Positions 16,566 to 29,551 of a stretch of DNA of 64,000 nucleotides are shown piece by piece. Location: assembly GCA_041483135.1 (NCBI GenBank), contig JBGPFE010000011.1, positions 1 to 64,000 on the forward strand, read 5' to 3'. The first letter of the stretch is position 1; the number at the start of each line of letters is the position of its first letter. Source of the stretch: PALSA-1004 sp041483135. Its GTDB lineage: Bacteria; Pseudomonadota; Gammaproteobacteria; Burkholderiales; SG8-41. Both the position numbers and the translations under genes were made by a program. The notes beneath the pieces were generated by a model. It worked only from the letters and a program-made list of their open reading frames with translations, made no database searches and was not told the DNA's origin.

Positions 16566-17024
16566 GTGGTATCGCTGCATTACGAACTGCTGAACTCGGG
16601 AGGCGATCTGATCGAGAAGACCGACTCGCCGATCGAATACCTGCATGGCGGTTACGACGGTATTTTTGCGCTCGTCGAGCAGGCGCTGCAGGGGAAAAAC
16701 GCCGGCGAGGCGTGCGATGTCTATCTGCAGCCGACCGACGCATTCGGCGAGTATGACGAGACCCTGGTGCGCATCGAGTCGCGCGATAAGTTCCCGCCCA
16801 AGCTGGAGGTCGGCATGCGGTTTCAGGGCGAAGCCGAAGGCTCGAGCGAGATGCTGATCTACACCGTGACCGATATCGCCGACGGAAAAGTCGTGGTCGA
16901 CGGCAATCATCCGCTCGCCGGCATGGCGTTGCGTTTCCACTGTACGGTCGCAGCGGTGCGCGCCGCGACCGCCGAGGAAATAGAGCACGGCCACGTGCAC
17001 GGCGCGCACGGCCACCATCACTGA
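16566..17024 (+). CDS. slyD: FKBP-type peptidyl-prolyl isomerase, SlyD-like
   Basis: About 152 residues from GTG 16566. It has a split FKBP domain (SLHYELLNSGGDLIEKTD, LVEQALQGKNAGE) with an insert-in-flap domain, and a His-rich tail HGHVHGAHGHHH likely to bind nickel or other metals. The upstream in-frame codons read IQIAQDT, which matches the family N terminus MQIAKDT. The real start is therefore probably the ATT at 16545, which has AGGGA 9 nt before it and lies inside the end of the peroxiredoxin gene. The GTG start would delete the first strand. Confidence 0.88.
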   Translation: MVSLHYELLNSGGDLIEKTDSPIEYLHGGYDGIFALVEQALQGKNAGEACDVYLQPTDAFGEYDETLVRIESRDKFPPKLEVGMRFQGEAEGSSEMLIYTVTDIADGKVVVDGNHPLAGMALRFHCTVAAVRAATAEEIEHGHVHGAHGHHH

Positions 17025-17058
17025 CACGCGCCGCAACTTCCTGACGCCCCGCCAGGGG

Positions 17059-19623
17059 TCATCGGCCGAGCAGCTTCTTGAGCGCGTAGAGCGCTTCGAG
17101 CGCCTGCTTCGGCGTCAGCGCGTCCGGGTCGGTCTCGCGCAGTTTGGCGAGCAGCGCCGGACCGATTGCCAGTTCGGGATCAGGTGTCGCGGCAGATGCG
17201 AACAAATCCGGCTGCTGGCTGCGCGCGACGCCATCCTGCTCGAGTTGCAGTAGGTGTTTTTTGGCGGCGCGGATCACGCTCGCCGGTACTCCCGCAAGTT
17301 GCGCGACCTGCAGACCGTAGCTCTGGTTGGCGGGACCTTCCTCGACCGCGTGCAGGAACACGATGTGATCCTTGTGCTCGACTGCGTCGAGATGCACGTT
17401 GGCGAGCTGCTTGAACTCCTGCACGAGCCGCGTCAGCTCGAAATAATGCGTTGCGAACAGCGTGAGGCTCTTGTTCGCTTCGAGCAGATGGCGCGCGATC
17501 GCCCACGCCAGCGCCAGCCCGTCGAAAGTCGAAGTGCCGCGGCCGATCTCGTCCATCAGCACCAGGCTCGCCGGTGTCGCGTGGTGCAGGATATAGGCGG
17601 CTTCGGTCATTTCGACCATGAAAGTCGAGCGCCCGCCGGCAAGATCGTCGGCGGCGCCGATGCGCGTGAAGATCTGGTCGAGCGCGCCGATTTTCGCGCG
17701 CCGCGCCGGCACGAACGAGCCGCAATGCGCGAGCAGCGCAATCAGCGCCACCTGCCGCATGTAGGTCGATTTGCCGCCCATGTTGGGGCCGGTCACGAGC
17801 AGCAGCTGGCGTGCCGGCGCGAGCAGCGCATCGTTGGCGATGAAGTTGTCGATCTGCGCTTCGACTACTGGATGGCGTCCAGCCTCGATTTCGATCAGCG
17901 GTTCGTCGCCGAGTTCGGGCAAGCAGAAATCGAGCGTCCGTGCGCGCTCGGCAAATGTCGTCAGCAGGTCGAGTTCGGCGAGGGCTGCGGCGACGCGCTG
18001 CAGTGCCGGGATAGCGGGAGCGAGTTGATCGAGCAGCTGGTCGTAAAGCAGCTTTTCGCGCGCCAGCGCGCGTTCCTGTGCGGAAAGCGCCTTGTCTTCG
18101 AATGTCTTCAATTCCGGCGTGATGTAACGCTCGGCGTTTTTCAGAGTCTGGCGGCGCCGGTAATCATCCGGCACCTTATCCGACTGCGCGCGCGTGACCT
18201 CGATGTAGAAGCCATGCACGCGGTTGTATTCGACCTTGAGATTGGCGATGCCGGTGCGCGCGCGCTCGCGCGCCTCCAGATCGAGCAGGAATTGACCGCA
18301 GTTATTCTGGATTGCGCGCAGCTCGTCGAGCTCGACATCGTAACCGTCGGCGATCACGCCACCTTCGCGCACTACTGCCGCCGGTTCGAGCTGGATGGCC
18401 CGCGTGAGCAGTGTCTCGACGTTTTGCAACGGCTGTACGCCGGTTGCCAACATGCGCAGCCTCGGGGTATCGAGCGCGGCGACATGAGCGCATAGCTGCG
18501 GCAGCCGCGTTAGCGTGTCGCGCAGCCCCGACAGGTCGCGCGGCCGCGCGTTTTTCAATGCGACGCGTGCGGTGATGCGCTCGACGTCGACGCACGCTTT
18601 CAACTCATCGCGCAGTGCTTTGCACGCGCTCTCGCCATCTCCTGAGAGCAGCGCGACGGCAGCGAGGCGCTCCCGGACCTGCGTGCGGTCGCGCAGCGGA
18701 TGGTGCAGGGTGTGGTGCAGCAGGCGGCTGCCCATGCCGGTCGCGCAGGTGTCGAGCAGCGACAGCAGCGTCGGCGCCGGTTCGCCGCGTATGGTTTCCG
18801 AGATCTCGAGGTTGCGCCGCGTCGCCGGATCGAGCGCGACAAAGGCGGATGCGTTCTCGATTTGCAGCGCCGTAACGTGCGCAATCGAATTGCCCTGGGT
18901 TGCGCGTGCATATTCGATCAGGGCGCCGGCGGCACACGTTGCCGCCGGCAGCGTGTCGAGCCCGAACGCGGTGAGATCGTGCGTATTGAACTGGCGGAGC
19001 AGTGCGCGCGTTGCAGCTTCGAGGTCGAACTGCCACTCGGGCAGTCGTCTCGTTGCGTAGGCGGTTTGCCCGGGCAGCGCGACGCTCGCGCTCTCCGCGA
19101 TCAGTACTTCGGCGGGACGCAGCCGCTCGAGCTCGGCGGCGAGATCAGTCGCTTTGATCTCGGTTGCGCGAAAGCGCCCGGCGGCGAGCGCGAGCCACGC
19201 CATGCCGACCGTGCTGCGGCGTTGCCACAGCGCGAGCAGCAGGTTGTCGCGCTTGTCTTCGAGCAACGCCGAGTCGGTAAGGGTGCCGGGCGTGACGATG
19301 CGCGTGACCTGGCGCTCGACCGGGCCTTTCGAGGTGTTCGGGTCGCCTATCTGCTCGCAGATTGCTACCGATTCGCCGAGCCTGACGAGCTTCGCGAGAT
19401 ATTGTTCGACCGCGTGGTACGGCACGCCGGCCATCTTGATCGGCTCGCCGGCGGAGGCGCCGCGGCTGGTGAGCGTGATATCGAGCAGGCGCGCGGCTTT
19501 TTCCGCGTCGCCGTAGAACAGCTCGTAGAAGTCTCCCATGCGGTAGAACACCAGCATGTCGGGGTGGCTCGCCTTGATGCGCAGATACTGCTGCATCATC
19601 GGCGTGTGTTGCGGGGCATTCAT
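17059..19623 (-). CDS. mutS: DNA mismatch repair protein MutS
   Basis: 854 residues, full length. Mismatch-binding F32-x-E34 lies in MGDFYELFY. The connector, lever and clamp domains follow, then the ATPase: Walker A GPNMGGKSTYMRQ, LADDLAGGRSTFMVEM signature, Walker B LVLMDEIGRGTSTFDG and ATHYFEL. The C-terminal helix-turn-helix dimer region ends KQALEALYALKKLLGR. Transcribed alone on the minus strand. No mutL in the window. Confidence 0.98.
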   Translation of the reverse strand: MNAPQHTPMMQQYLRIKASHPDMLVFYRMGDFYELFYGDAEKAARLLDITLTSRGASAGEPIKMAGVPYHAVEQYLAKLVRLGESVAICEQIGDPNTSKGPVERQVTRIVTPGTLTDSALLEDKRDNLLLALWQRRSTVGMAWLALAAGRFRATEIKATDLAAELERLRPAEVLIAESASVALPGQTAYATRRLPEWQFDLEAATRALLRQFNTHDLTAFGLDTLPAATCAAGALIEYARATQGNSIAHVTALQIENASAFVALDPATRRNLEISETIRGEPAPTLLSLLDTCATGMGSRLLHHTLHHPLRDRTQVRERLAAVALLSGDGESACKALRDELKACVDVERITARVALKNARPRDLSGLRDTLTRLPQLCAHVAALDTPRLRMLATGVQPLQNVETLLTRAIQLEPAAVVREGGVIADGYDVELDELRAIQNNCGQFLLDLEARERARTGIANLKVEYNRVHGFYIEVTRAQSDKVPDDYRRRQTLKNAERYITPELKTFEDKALSAQERALAREKLLYDQLLDQLAPAIPALQRVAAALAELDLLTTFAERARTLDFCLPELGDEPLIEIEAGRHPVVEAQIDNFIANDALLAPARQLLLVTGPNMGGKSTYMRQVALIALLAHCGSFVPARRAKIGALDQIFTRIGAADDLAGGRSTFMVEMTEAAYILHHATPASLVLMDEIGRGTSTFDGLALAWAIARHLLEANKSLTLFATHYFELTRLVQEFKQLANVHLDAVEHKDHIVFLHAVEEGPANQSYGLQVAQLAGVPASVIRAAKKHLLQLEQDGVARSQQPDLFASAATPDPELAIGPALLAKLRETDPDALTPKQALEALYALKKLLGR

Positions 19624-19728
19624 CGCGGCGCGGCGGGTGGAATTGCAAAGCCCGTATTGTGCCTGTAACTGCCCGTAATCGGGTAGGACACTGCGAGCTT
19701 CGCCGCTGGCGGGGTAGCGCCGCTGCGG

Positions 19729-21327
<1,599 letters not shown>

Positions 21328-21397
21328 AAGAATAATTCCGGTAAGTAAGTAGCTGTGCCGCTCCGTTCGGATGCAGCGCAGGTGGTATTACAACTCG

Positions 21398-22195
21398 TCA
21401 CGATTTGAGCTTGCCTGCCAGGTGCGGCGCCAGGACCTGCACCAGCTGCGAGAAGATTTTGGGGTTGCCGGCGACGATGTTGCCCGACTCAAGGTAGCCG
21501 CTGTTGCCTTCGAGATCGCCGACCAGGCCGCCGGCTTCGGTGATGAGCAGGCTGCCTGCCGCCATGTCCCACGCGCTCAGGCCGAACTCCCAGAAGCCGT
21601 CGAGGCGTCCCGCCGCAACGTACGCGAGGTCGAGCGTCGCCGCGCCGGCGCGGCGCAGCCCGGTCGTCTTCTGCGTCAGGTCGCGGAACATCGCGAGATA
21701 GGTGTCGATCAGCGAGAATTCCTTGTACGGGAAACCGGTGCCGAGCAGGCTTTGCTGCAGCTTGATGCGTTTGCTGACGCGGATGCGGTGATCGTTGAGG
21801 TAGGCGCCGTGGCCGCGCGTGGCCGTGAACAAGTCGTTGCGCACCGGATCGTAAATCACCGCCTGCGTGAGCACCCCTTTGTGCGCAAGCGCGATCGACA
21901 CTGCGTATTGCGGGAAGCCGTGCAGGAAATTGGTGGTGCCGTCGAGCGGATCGATGATCCACTGGAACTCCGACTTGCCGGCGGCGCCGCTTTCCTCTGC
22001 TAGAATCGAGTGGCCCGGGTAGGCGTCGAGCAGCATCCTGATGATCGCCTGCTCGGCCTCGCGGTCGACTTCGGACACGAAATCGTTGATCGCTTTTTGC
22101 GTCACCGACAGGATGTCGAGGTTGCGCGCGGCGCGGTTGATGATGTTGCCGGCGCGGCGCGCAGCTTTCACGGCGGTGTTGAGCATCGGGTGCAT
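21398..22195 (-). CDS. suhB: Inositol-1-monophosphatase SuhB
   Basis: 265 residues. The metal-binding motifs of the Li+-sensitive phosphatase family are EESG, DPLDGTTNFLHG and LSAWDMAAGSLLITEAGG. It hydrolyses inositol and glycerol phosphates; in enterobacteria SuhB also joins the rRNA antitermination complex. It is divergent from trmJ, across an 81-bp gap holding one repeat arm. Confidence 0.95.
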   Translation of the reverse strand: MHPMLNTAVKAARRAGNIINRAARNLDILSVTQKAINDFVSEVDREAEQAIIRMLLDAYPGHSILAEESGAAGKSEFQWIIDPLDGTTNFLHGFPQYAVSIALAHKGVLTQAVIYDPVRNDLFTATRGHGAYLNDHRIRVSKRIKLQQSLLGTGFPYKEFSLIDTYLAMFRDLTQKTTGLRRAGAATLDLAYVAAGRLDGFWEFGLSAWDMAAGSLLITEAGGLVGDLEGNSGYLESGNIVAGNPKIFSQLVQVLAPHLAGKLKS

Positions 22196-22197
22196 AA

Positions 22198-22243
22198 GAG
22201 CAGCTTTCAGCAGTCAGCGATCAGCTTTCAGCCAACCGCGTAA
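22198..22243. repeat. Single arm of the GGTCAGC/CTTTCAGC repeat family
   Basis: GAGCAGCTTTCAGCAGTCAG followed by CGATCAGCTTTCAGCC lies between the divergent suhB and trmJ genes. No clear inverted partner is seen, so this looks like a half element. Confidence 0.5.
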
Positions 22244-22276
22244 CCTGTAGAGGCAGACGCAAAGGCCGGTATTGTA

Positions 22277-23005
22277 GTGAATAACAGCGACCCGCTCAAA
22301 AATATTCGCGTCGTGCTGACGCAGCCGAGCCATCCCGGCAACATCGGTGCGGCGGCGCGCGCGATGAAAACCATGGGCTTGAGCGCGCTCGCACTGGTCA
22401 GGCCGCGCCAGTTTCCGCATCCCGATGCCGACGCGCGCGCGTCCGGCGCGCTCGACGTGCTGCAGCATGCGCAAGTGCACGGCAGCCTGGCGGCGGCGCT
22501 CAGCGGCTGCGTGTTTGCTGTCGCGACCTCATCGCGCCAGCGTGAACTGCGCCACGAGATGATGACCGCGCGCGACGCCGCGCGCGAACTGTTGGCGCGG
22601 GCCGCAGCGCATCCGGTCGCGATCGTATTTGGCAATGAAACCTCGGGCTTGAGCAGCGAGGAGGCAAGCCTGTGCCAGGTGTGGGCTTACGTTCCGGCCA
22701 ACCCCGGGTACGCATCGCTTAACCTTGGCGCAGCGGTACAAATCTTCGCCTACGAACTGCGCATGGCGATACCTGACATTACGCGGCAACACGAAGTCGA
22801 ATTCGAAGCGGCGAGCCTCGAGCAGGTCGAGCAGCTCTATCGGCACTTCGAGAAAACCATGGTGAATATCGGATTTCTCGATCCGGTCAATCCAAAGCGC
22901 TTGCTGCCGCGGCTGCGGCGGCTGCTCGCGCGCGCCCGGCTCGAGGCCGAAGAGATCAACATCCTGCGCGGGTTTCTGAAGGCAGTCGACAAGCTGCGGC
23001 GCTGA
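22277..23005 (+). CDS. trmJ: tRNA (cytidine/uridine-32-2'-O)-methyltransferase TrmJ
   Basis: 242 residues of the SPOUT knotted methyltransferase fold. NIRVVLTQPSHPGNIGAAAR is the first motif, VAIVFGNETSGLSSEEASLC the second, and YASLNLGAAVQIFAYELR the knot. It 2'-O-methylates position 32 of several tRNAs. In many proteobacteria trmJ precedes cysE/iscR, as here. The upstream start codon GTG 22277 fits the conserved N terminus (NNSDPLKNIRVV). Confidence 0.95.
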   Translation: MNNSDPLKNIRVVLTQPSHPGNIGAAARAMKTMGLSALALVRPRQFPHPDADARASGALDVLQHAQVHGSLAAALSGCVFAVATSSRQRELRHEMMTARDAARELLARAAAHPVAIVFGNETSGLSSEEASLCQVWAYVPANPGYASLNLGAAVQIFAYELRMAIPDITRQHEVEFEAASLEQVEQLYRHFEKTMVNIGFLDPVNPKRLLPRLRRLLARARLEAEEINILRGFLKAVDKLRR

Positions 23006-23012
23006 TCACGCA

Positions 23013-23035
23013 TTCGCGCTGCGCGAACGTTTTTT
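23013..23035 (+). terminator. Intrinsic terminator after trmJ
   Basis: TTCGCG-CTG-CGCGAA forms a perfect 6-bp stem followed by CG and six T, just after the trmJ stop. Confidence 0.7.
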
Positions 23036-23041
23036 CTAAAG

Positions 23042-23070
23042 TTGACTGAATTAGTGGGGAAATGTATGCT
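23042..23070 (+). promoter_or_regulatory. Sigma-70 promoter of cysE
   Basis: TTGACT at 23042-23047 and TATGCT at 23065-23070, spacer 17 bp, 29 bp before the cysE ATG. Good hexamers and optimal spacing. Confidence 0.6.
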
Positions 23071-23098
23071 GCGCGCCTTATTTTATTCATAATCAACC

Positions 23099-23827
23099 AT
23101 GTTCTCCCGCCTCAAGGAAGAAATAGCGGTCGTTTTCGAGCGCGACCCGGCAGCGCGCAACGCGTGGGAAGTGATCACCTGCTACCCGGGGTTCCACGCG
23201 CTGCTGGTGCATCGGCTCGCGCACTGGTTGTGGGGCATGCGAATGCGCTGGCTGGCGCGCCTGGTTTCGCATATCGGCCGCTGGCTGACGGGCATCGAAA
23301 TCCATCCTGGCGCGCAAATCGGGAGGCGCTTCTTCATCGACCATGGCATGGGCGTCGTGATCGGCGAAACTGCCGAGATCGGCGACGACTGTACGCTTTA
23401 TCACGGCGTCACGCTCGGCGGCACGTCGTGGAATAAAGGCAAGCGCCACCCGACGCTCGGCAACGGCGTGGTGCTGGGTGCCGGCGCGAAAATCCTTGGC
23501 CCGATCACGATCGGCGACGGCGCGCGCGTCGGCTCCAACGCGGTGGTGGTCAAAAGCGTGCCGCCTGGCGCGACCGCGATCGGCATCCCGGCGCGCATCG
23601 TCGAAAAGGAAGCGGGCGACAAGTCGGGTTTTTCGGCCTACGCGGTCGGCAGCGACATGAACGATCCGGTGGCCAAGGCAATCCACGAATTGATCGACCA
23701 TAGCGTGAGCACTGACCAACGAATCGAACAGATTCTTGAACAACTTAAACGGCTTGGCGTGGATTGCGGTGACGCGGGCAAGCGTGACCAATTCGATGCG
23801 AACTATCTGAACAAAATTGTTGACTAA
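23099..23827 (+). CDS. cysE: Serine O-acetyltransferase
   Basis: 242 residues: a helical N-terminal part (EVITCYPGFHALLVHRLAHW) and a left-handed beta-helix of hexapeptide repeats (GRRFFIDHGMGVVIGETAEI, LYHGVTLGGT). It makes O-acetylserine for cysteine synthesis. The shorter N terminus is the EpsC-like form common next to iscR in betaproteobacteria. The C-terminal tail lacks an obvious terminal isoleucine for complex formation with CysK (it ends NKIVD). Its position ahead of the Fe-S locus couples cysteine supply with cysteine desulfurase use. Confidence 0.95.
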   Translation: MFSRLKEEIAVVFERDPAARNAWEVITCYPGFHALLVHRLAHWLWGMRMRWLARLVSHIGRWLTGIEIHPGAQIGRRFFIDHGMGVVIGETAEIGDDCTLYHGVTLGGTSWNKGKRHPTLGNGVVLGAGAKILGPITIGDGARVGSNAVVVKSVPPGATAIGIPARIVEKEAGDKSGFSAYAVGSDMNDPVAKAIHELIDHSVSTDQRIEQILEQLKRLGVDCGDAGKRDQFDANYLNKIVD

Positions 23828-23843
23828 ATCTATCAGGTATCCT

Positions 23844-23876
23844 ATAGTTGACGAAATCAATCGTGTATTGATAGTT
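23844..23876 (+). promoter_or_regulatory. iscR promoter overlapping a predicted IscR type 1 operator
   Basis: Positions 23844-23868 match the published E. coli type 1 IscR consensus at 22 of 25 positions by my hand alignment; the left half is ATAGTTGAC and the right half ATCGTGTAT. The operator covers the -35 TTGACG (23848-23853); a -10 GATAGT follows at 23870-23875 (16-bp spacer). [2Fe-2S]-IscR bound here would block RNA polymerase, giving autorepression and control of the whole downstream locus. Confidence 0.65.
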
Positions 23877-23912
23877 TTGATATATGTATTTGATTCTTAA
23901 GAGAGGTTTCCT

Positions 23913-24401
23913 ATGAGGCTGACGACTAAAGGACGGTTTGCAGTGACGGCGATGGTCGATCTGGCGATGCAGCACGGCAGCGGCCCGGTGACGCTCGCCG
24001 AAATCAGCCAGCGTCAGAAGATCTCGCTGTCTTATCTCGAGCAGTTGTTCGGCAAGCTGCGCCGTCGCGCGCTCGTTGACAGCGTGCGGGGTCCGGGCGG
24101 CGGCTACTGCCTCGCCAAGGACATGGCGCAGGTGTCGGTTGCCGATATCATTCTTGCCGTCGACGAGCCGATCGACGCAACGCAATGCGGCGGCAAGGAA
24201 AACTGCCACGACGACCAGAAGTGCATCACCCACGACCTGTGGGCGAAGCTCAACGAGCATATTTTCAATTACCTTGGCGCGGTCACGTTGAAGCAGTTGG
24301 TCGACGACCAGAAAGACAAAACGAAGCAGAACGGCGTGGCGCAAGTGCACGACATGCGCGAAACCATGCCCAAGCGGGAGCGCACCCCCGTTTCGGCCTG
24401 A
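23913..24401 (+). CDS. iscR: Fe-S cluster-sensing transcriptional regulator IscR
   Basis: 162 residues, Rrf2 family. Winged helix-turn-helix with SLSYLEQLFGKLRRRALVDS; cluster ligands C92, C98, C104 and H107 fall at exactly the E. coli positions. AGAGAGG lies 7 nt before the ATG. It heads a hybrid isc/suf operon, with iscS starting 4 nt after its stop. Its own operator is predicted at 23844-23868. Confidence 0.97.
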   Translation: MRLTTKGRFAVTAMVDLAMQHGSGPVTLAEISQRQKISLSYLEQLFGKLRRRALVDSVRGPGGGYCLAKDMAQVSVADIILAVDEPIDATQCGGKENCHDDQKCITHDLWAKLNEHIFNYLGAVTLKQLVDDQKDKTKQNGVAQVHDMRETMPKRERTPVSA

Positions 24402-24405
24402 TGCG

Positions 24406-25557
24406 ATGGCGATGACGCACGTCTATTTCGATCACAACGCGACCACGCCGCTCGACGATAAGGTGCTGGCGGCGATGCTGCCGTACCTGCGCGAGCAGTA
24501 CGGCAATGCGTCGAGCCGGCACGAGTTCGGCACGCTGGCGAGAAAAGCGGTAAACCATGCGCGCGAGCAGGTCGCGGCATTGGTCGGTGTGTCGCCGGTG
24601 CAGGTGATTTTCACCAGCGGCGGGACCGAATCGAACAATGCGTTCATCAAAGGCGCGGCCGGGATGCTCAAACCGGGCCAGATCGCGGTGAGCGCGATCG
24701 AACACCCCTGCGTCGCCAAGACGGCGCAGGAACTTGCGCGCTCCGGCTGGAAAGTGCGCAAGCTCGCAGTCGACCGCGACGGCCGCATCGATCTCGCCGA
24801 TGCGGCGCAGGCGCTTACAGAGCCCACCGGCATCGTATCGGTGATGCTTGCCAACAACGAAACCGGCGTGGTGCAGAACGTGACGGCGGTTGCCGAGCAA
24901 GCGCGCGCCGCGCGCGCCTGGATGCATACCGATGCGGTGCAGGCGCTCGGCAAAATCGAGGTCGATTTCAACGCGCTCAACGTGCACGCGATGACGCTGT
25001 CAGCGCACAAGATCTACGGGCCGAAAGGCGCCGGCGCGCTGGTGCTCGACAAGCGCATCGAACTCAAGCCGCTGATCAACGGCGGCGGCCACGAGCGGGG
25101 GCTGCGCTCCGGCACCGAGAACGTGCCGGGCATAGTCGGCTTCGGCGCCGCGTGCGAGTTGGCTGCGCAGCGCATGCGCGATCTCGCGCCGCGGCTCACC
25201 GCGATGCGTGATCAGCTCGAGCGCAGGCTTGACGGCATGGGCGCGGCGATTTTCGGCGCCAACGCGCCACGTATCCCGAATACGAGTTATTTCGCGTTTC
25301 CCGGCATCGAGGGCGAGACGCTGGTGATCGAGCTCGACAGGACAGGGTTTGCGGTCGCGAGCGGCGCGGCGTGCTCGAGCACCAGCACTGAGCCAAGCGC
25401 AACGCTGCTCGCAATGGGTGTCGCGCCAGAGCTTGCACGCGGCGCGGTGCGCTTCAGCCTGGGCAAAGACAATTCGCCTGCACAGGTTGAGGAATTTGTG
25501 CAGGCTTTGAACGGGATTTTGACACGCTTGAAACGACTGACCGCAATTGCGGTTTGA
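24406..25557 (+). CDS. Cysteine desulfurase, IscS/NifS-like
   Basis: 383 residues, class V aminotransferase fold. PLP lysine in LSAHKIYGPKGAGAL, and the mobile-loop catalytic cysteine in ASGAACSSTSTEPS, as in group I (IscS/NifS) desulfurases. It is closer in length to NifS (about 390) than to IscS (about 404) and lacks the C-terminal IscS extension that binds IscU. Starts 4 nt after iscR. It mobilises sulfur from cysteine as persulfide; the window also holds a second desulfurase (sufS). Confidence 0.92.
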   Translation: MAMTHVYFDHNATTPLDDKVLAAMLPYLREQYGNASSRHEFGTLARKAVNHAREQVAALVGVSPVQVIFTSGGTESNNAFIKGAAGMLKPGQIAVSAIEHPCVAKTAQELARSGWKVRKLAVDRDGRIDLADAAQALTEPTGIVSVMLANNETGVVQNVTAVAEQARAARAWMHTDAVQALGKIEVDFNALNVHAMTLSAHKIYGPKGAGALVLDKRIELKPLINGGGHERGLRSGTENVPGIVGFGAACELAAQRMRDLAPRLTAMRDQLERRLDGMGAAIFGANAPRIPNTSYFAFPGIEGETLVIELDRTGFAVASGAACSSTSTEPSATLLAMGVAPELARGAVRFSLGKDNSPAQVEEFVQALNGILTRLKRLTAIAV

Positions 25558-25577
25558 TTCTATAGCGGGAACAGACC

Positions 25578-25916
25578 ATGGCGATCCTATTGACTGAAAA
25601 TGCGGCAAAACAGATCCAGCGCCAGCTCGCGAAGCGCGGCAAAGGCCTGGGCTTGCGTGTCGGCGTCAAGAAAGTCGGCTGCTCAGGCTTTGCCTATACG
25701 TTCGACTACGCTGATGACGTGCGTGAGGGCGACCGGCTGTTCGAGTCGCACGCTGCGAAAGTGGTAGTCGATACCGACAACCTCGCATTCCTCGACGGTT
25801 CGCGGCTCGATTTCGTCAAGGAAGGCTTCAAGCAGGTGTTCAAGATCGACAACCCGAACGTCGACAGCACGTGCGGCTGCGGCGAGAGCTTCAGCGTGAA
25901 AACTGAAAAGGCATAG
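25578..25916 (+). CDS. A-type Fe-S carrier protein (IscA/SufA-like)
   Basis: 112 residues with the three family cysteines: KKVGCSGFAYTF and the terminal STCGCGESF. It transfers clusters or iron to client apoproteins. It lies 20 nt after the desulfurase and before sufB, separated from sufB by a repeat. Confidence 0.93.
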   Translation: MAILLTENAAKQIQRQLAKRGKGLGLRVGVKKVGCSGFAYTFDYADDVREGDRLFESHAAKVVVDTDNLAFLDGSRLDFVKEGFKQVFKIDNPNVDSTCGCGESFSVKTEKA

Positions 25917-25917
25917 C

Positions 25918-26005
25918 AACCGCAGATGAACGTGGATGGACGCCGATAACCCCGGTTTGATTTGTGGCTATCTGCGCTTATCGGCGTTTATCGGCAATTC
26001 CAAAC
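25918..26005. repeat. Inverted-arm repeat, GATAAACGCC-type word
   Basis: Left arm (from 25919) ACCGCAGATGAACGTGGATG plus GACGCCGATAA; right arm TATCTGCGCTTATCGGCG plus TTTATCGGCAATTCC ending about 26005. The arms are mutually complementary with a short spacer. Located inside the Fe-S operon between the A-type carrier and sufB. Confidence 0.7.
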
Positions 26006-26025
26006 AGGCTTAGATCGAGATCGCA

Positions 26026-28252
<2,227 letters not shown>

Positions 28253-28256
<4 letters not shown>

Positions 28257-29551
28257 GCGTCGCAACCGGCAACACCTATCTTGAAACCCTGCTCCAGGGG
28301 CAGCCGCAACCGTCCGCGGTGCCACTGGCGTGGTTCAATGAGCTGCGCGCCAACGCGGTCGATCGCGTCGGGGCGCTGACCGTACCGACCACGCGCGACG
28401 AGGAGTGGCGCTTCACCGACATTTCACCGCTGACGAAGATCCCGTTCCAGCCGGTGCGCAGCGCGGTCGCGCTCAAGCCGGCGGATATCGAACGCTTTGC
28501 ATTGCCCGAGGCCGCGGCATGCCTGGTGTTTGTCGATGGTGTGCATGCGCCCCAGCTCTCTTTCAACAAGACCGGCGTCGTCGTCGAAAACCTCGCCGCG
28601 GGCGTGGCCAAACACGGCTCGACGGCAGAATCGCATCTCGGCCGCCACGCCGATTTTCACAACAACGTATTCGCCGCGCTCAATACCGCATTCCTGTACG
28701 ACGGCGCATTGGTCGTCATACCGCGCAATGCGGCGGTTTCCGCGCCGGTACATGTGCTGTATGTCGCGACGCAAAAGGAAACTGCAAGCTATCCGCGTTG
28801 CCTGGTCGTCGCGGGGCCCGGCAGCGCGGCGACGGTGATCGAGGATTACGTGTCGTTGCGGGATGAGGTTTATTTCTCCAACGCGGTCACGGAAATCGCG
28901 CTTGCCGACAATGCCCGTATCAGCCACGTGCGCGTGCAGCGCGACAGCGGCCAGGCTTTCCACATCGCGAACTGCGCGGTGTCGCTCGCGCAGGCGAGCC
29001 GCTACCAGTCGGTGAGCGTCGCGCTCGGTGCGCGTATTTCGCGCTACAACCTGAATGTACTGCACGCGGCCGAGGGTGCCGAATGCGCGATCGACGGGTT
29101 CGCGCTGATCGCGGACAACCAGTTAGCCGACACCCATACCTGCATCGACCATGCCAAGCCGCACGGCGTGAGCCGCCAGCTGCACAAATGCATCGTCGGC
29201 GGCGCCGCGCACGCGGTATTCAACGGCAAGATTATCGTGCGCCCGGGCGCGCAGCTTACCGATTCGTCGCAGTCGAGCCGCAACCTGCTCTTGACCGGCA
29301 AGGCGCACGTCGACACCAAGCCGCAGCTCGAGATTTTCGCCGACGACGTGAAATGCGCGCACGGCGCGACCGTCGGCCAGCTCGACAGCGAGGAATTGTT
29401 CTACCTCAGGAGCCGCGGGCTGGCGGACGACGCGGCACGCAATCTGCTTACTTACGCGTTCGGCGCCGAAATCATCGACCGCATCCCGGTCGCGTCGCTC
29501 AAGCACCGGCTCGAGCAAGCGGTGCTCGCGCAAACCTCACACCGGCCATGA
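28253..29551 (+). CDS. sufD: Fe-S assembly protein SufD
   Basis: 432 residues, paralogue of SufB. The N-terminal DEEWRFTDISPL is typical. The C-terminal beta-helix has FNGKIIVRPGAQLTDSSQSS and VKCAHGATVGQLDSEELFYL, where the histidine of CAHG is the functional residue. Overlaps sufC and sufS by 4 nt each, so the four genes are translationally coupled. Confidence 0.97.

Noticed and set aside
17254..18495. 413-codon plus-strand frame
   Set aside because: Lies wholly antisense to mutS and has no family motif.
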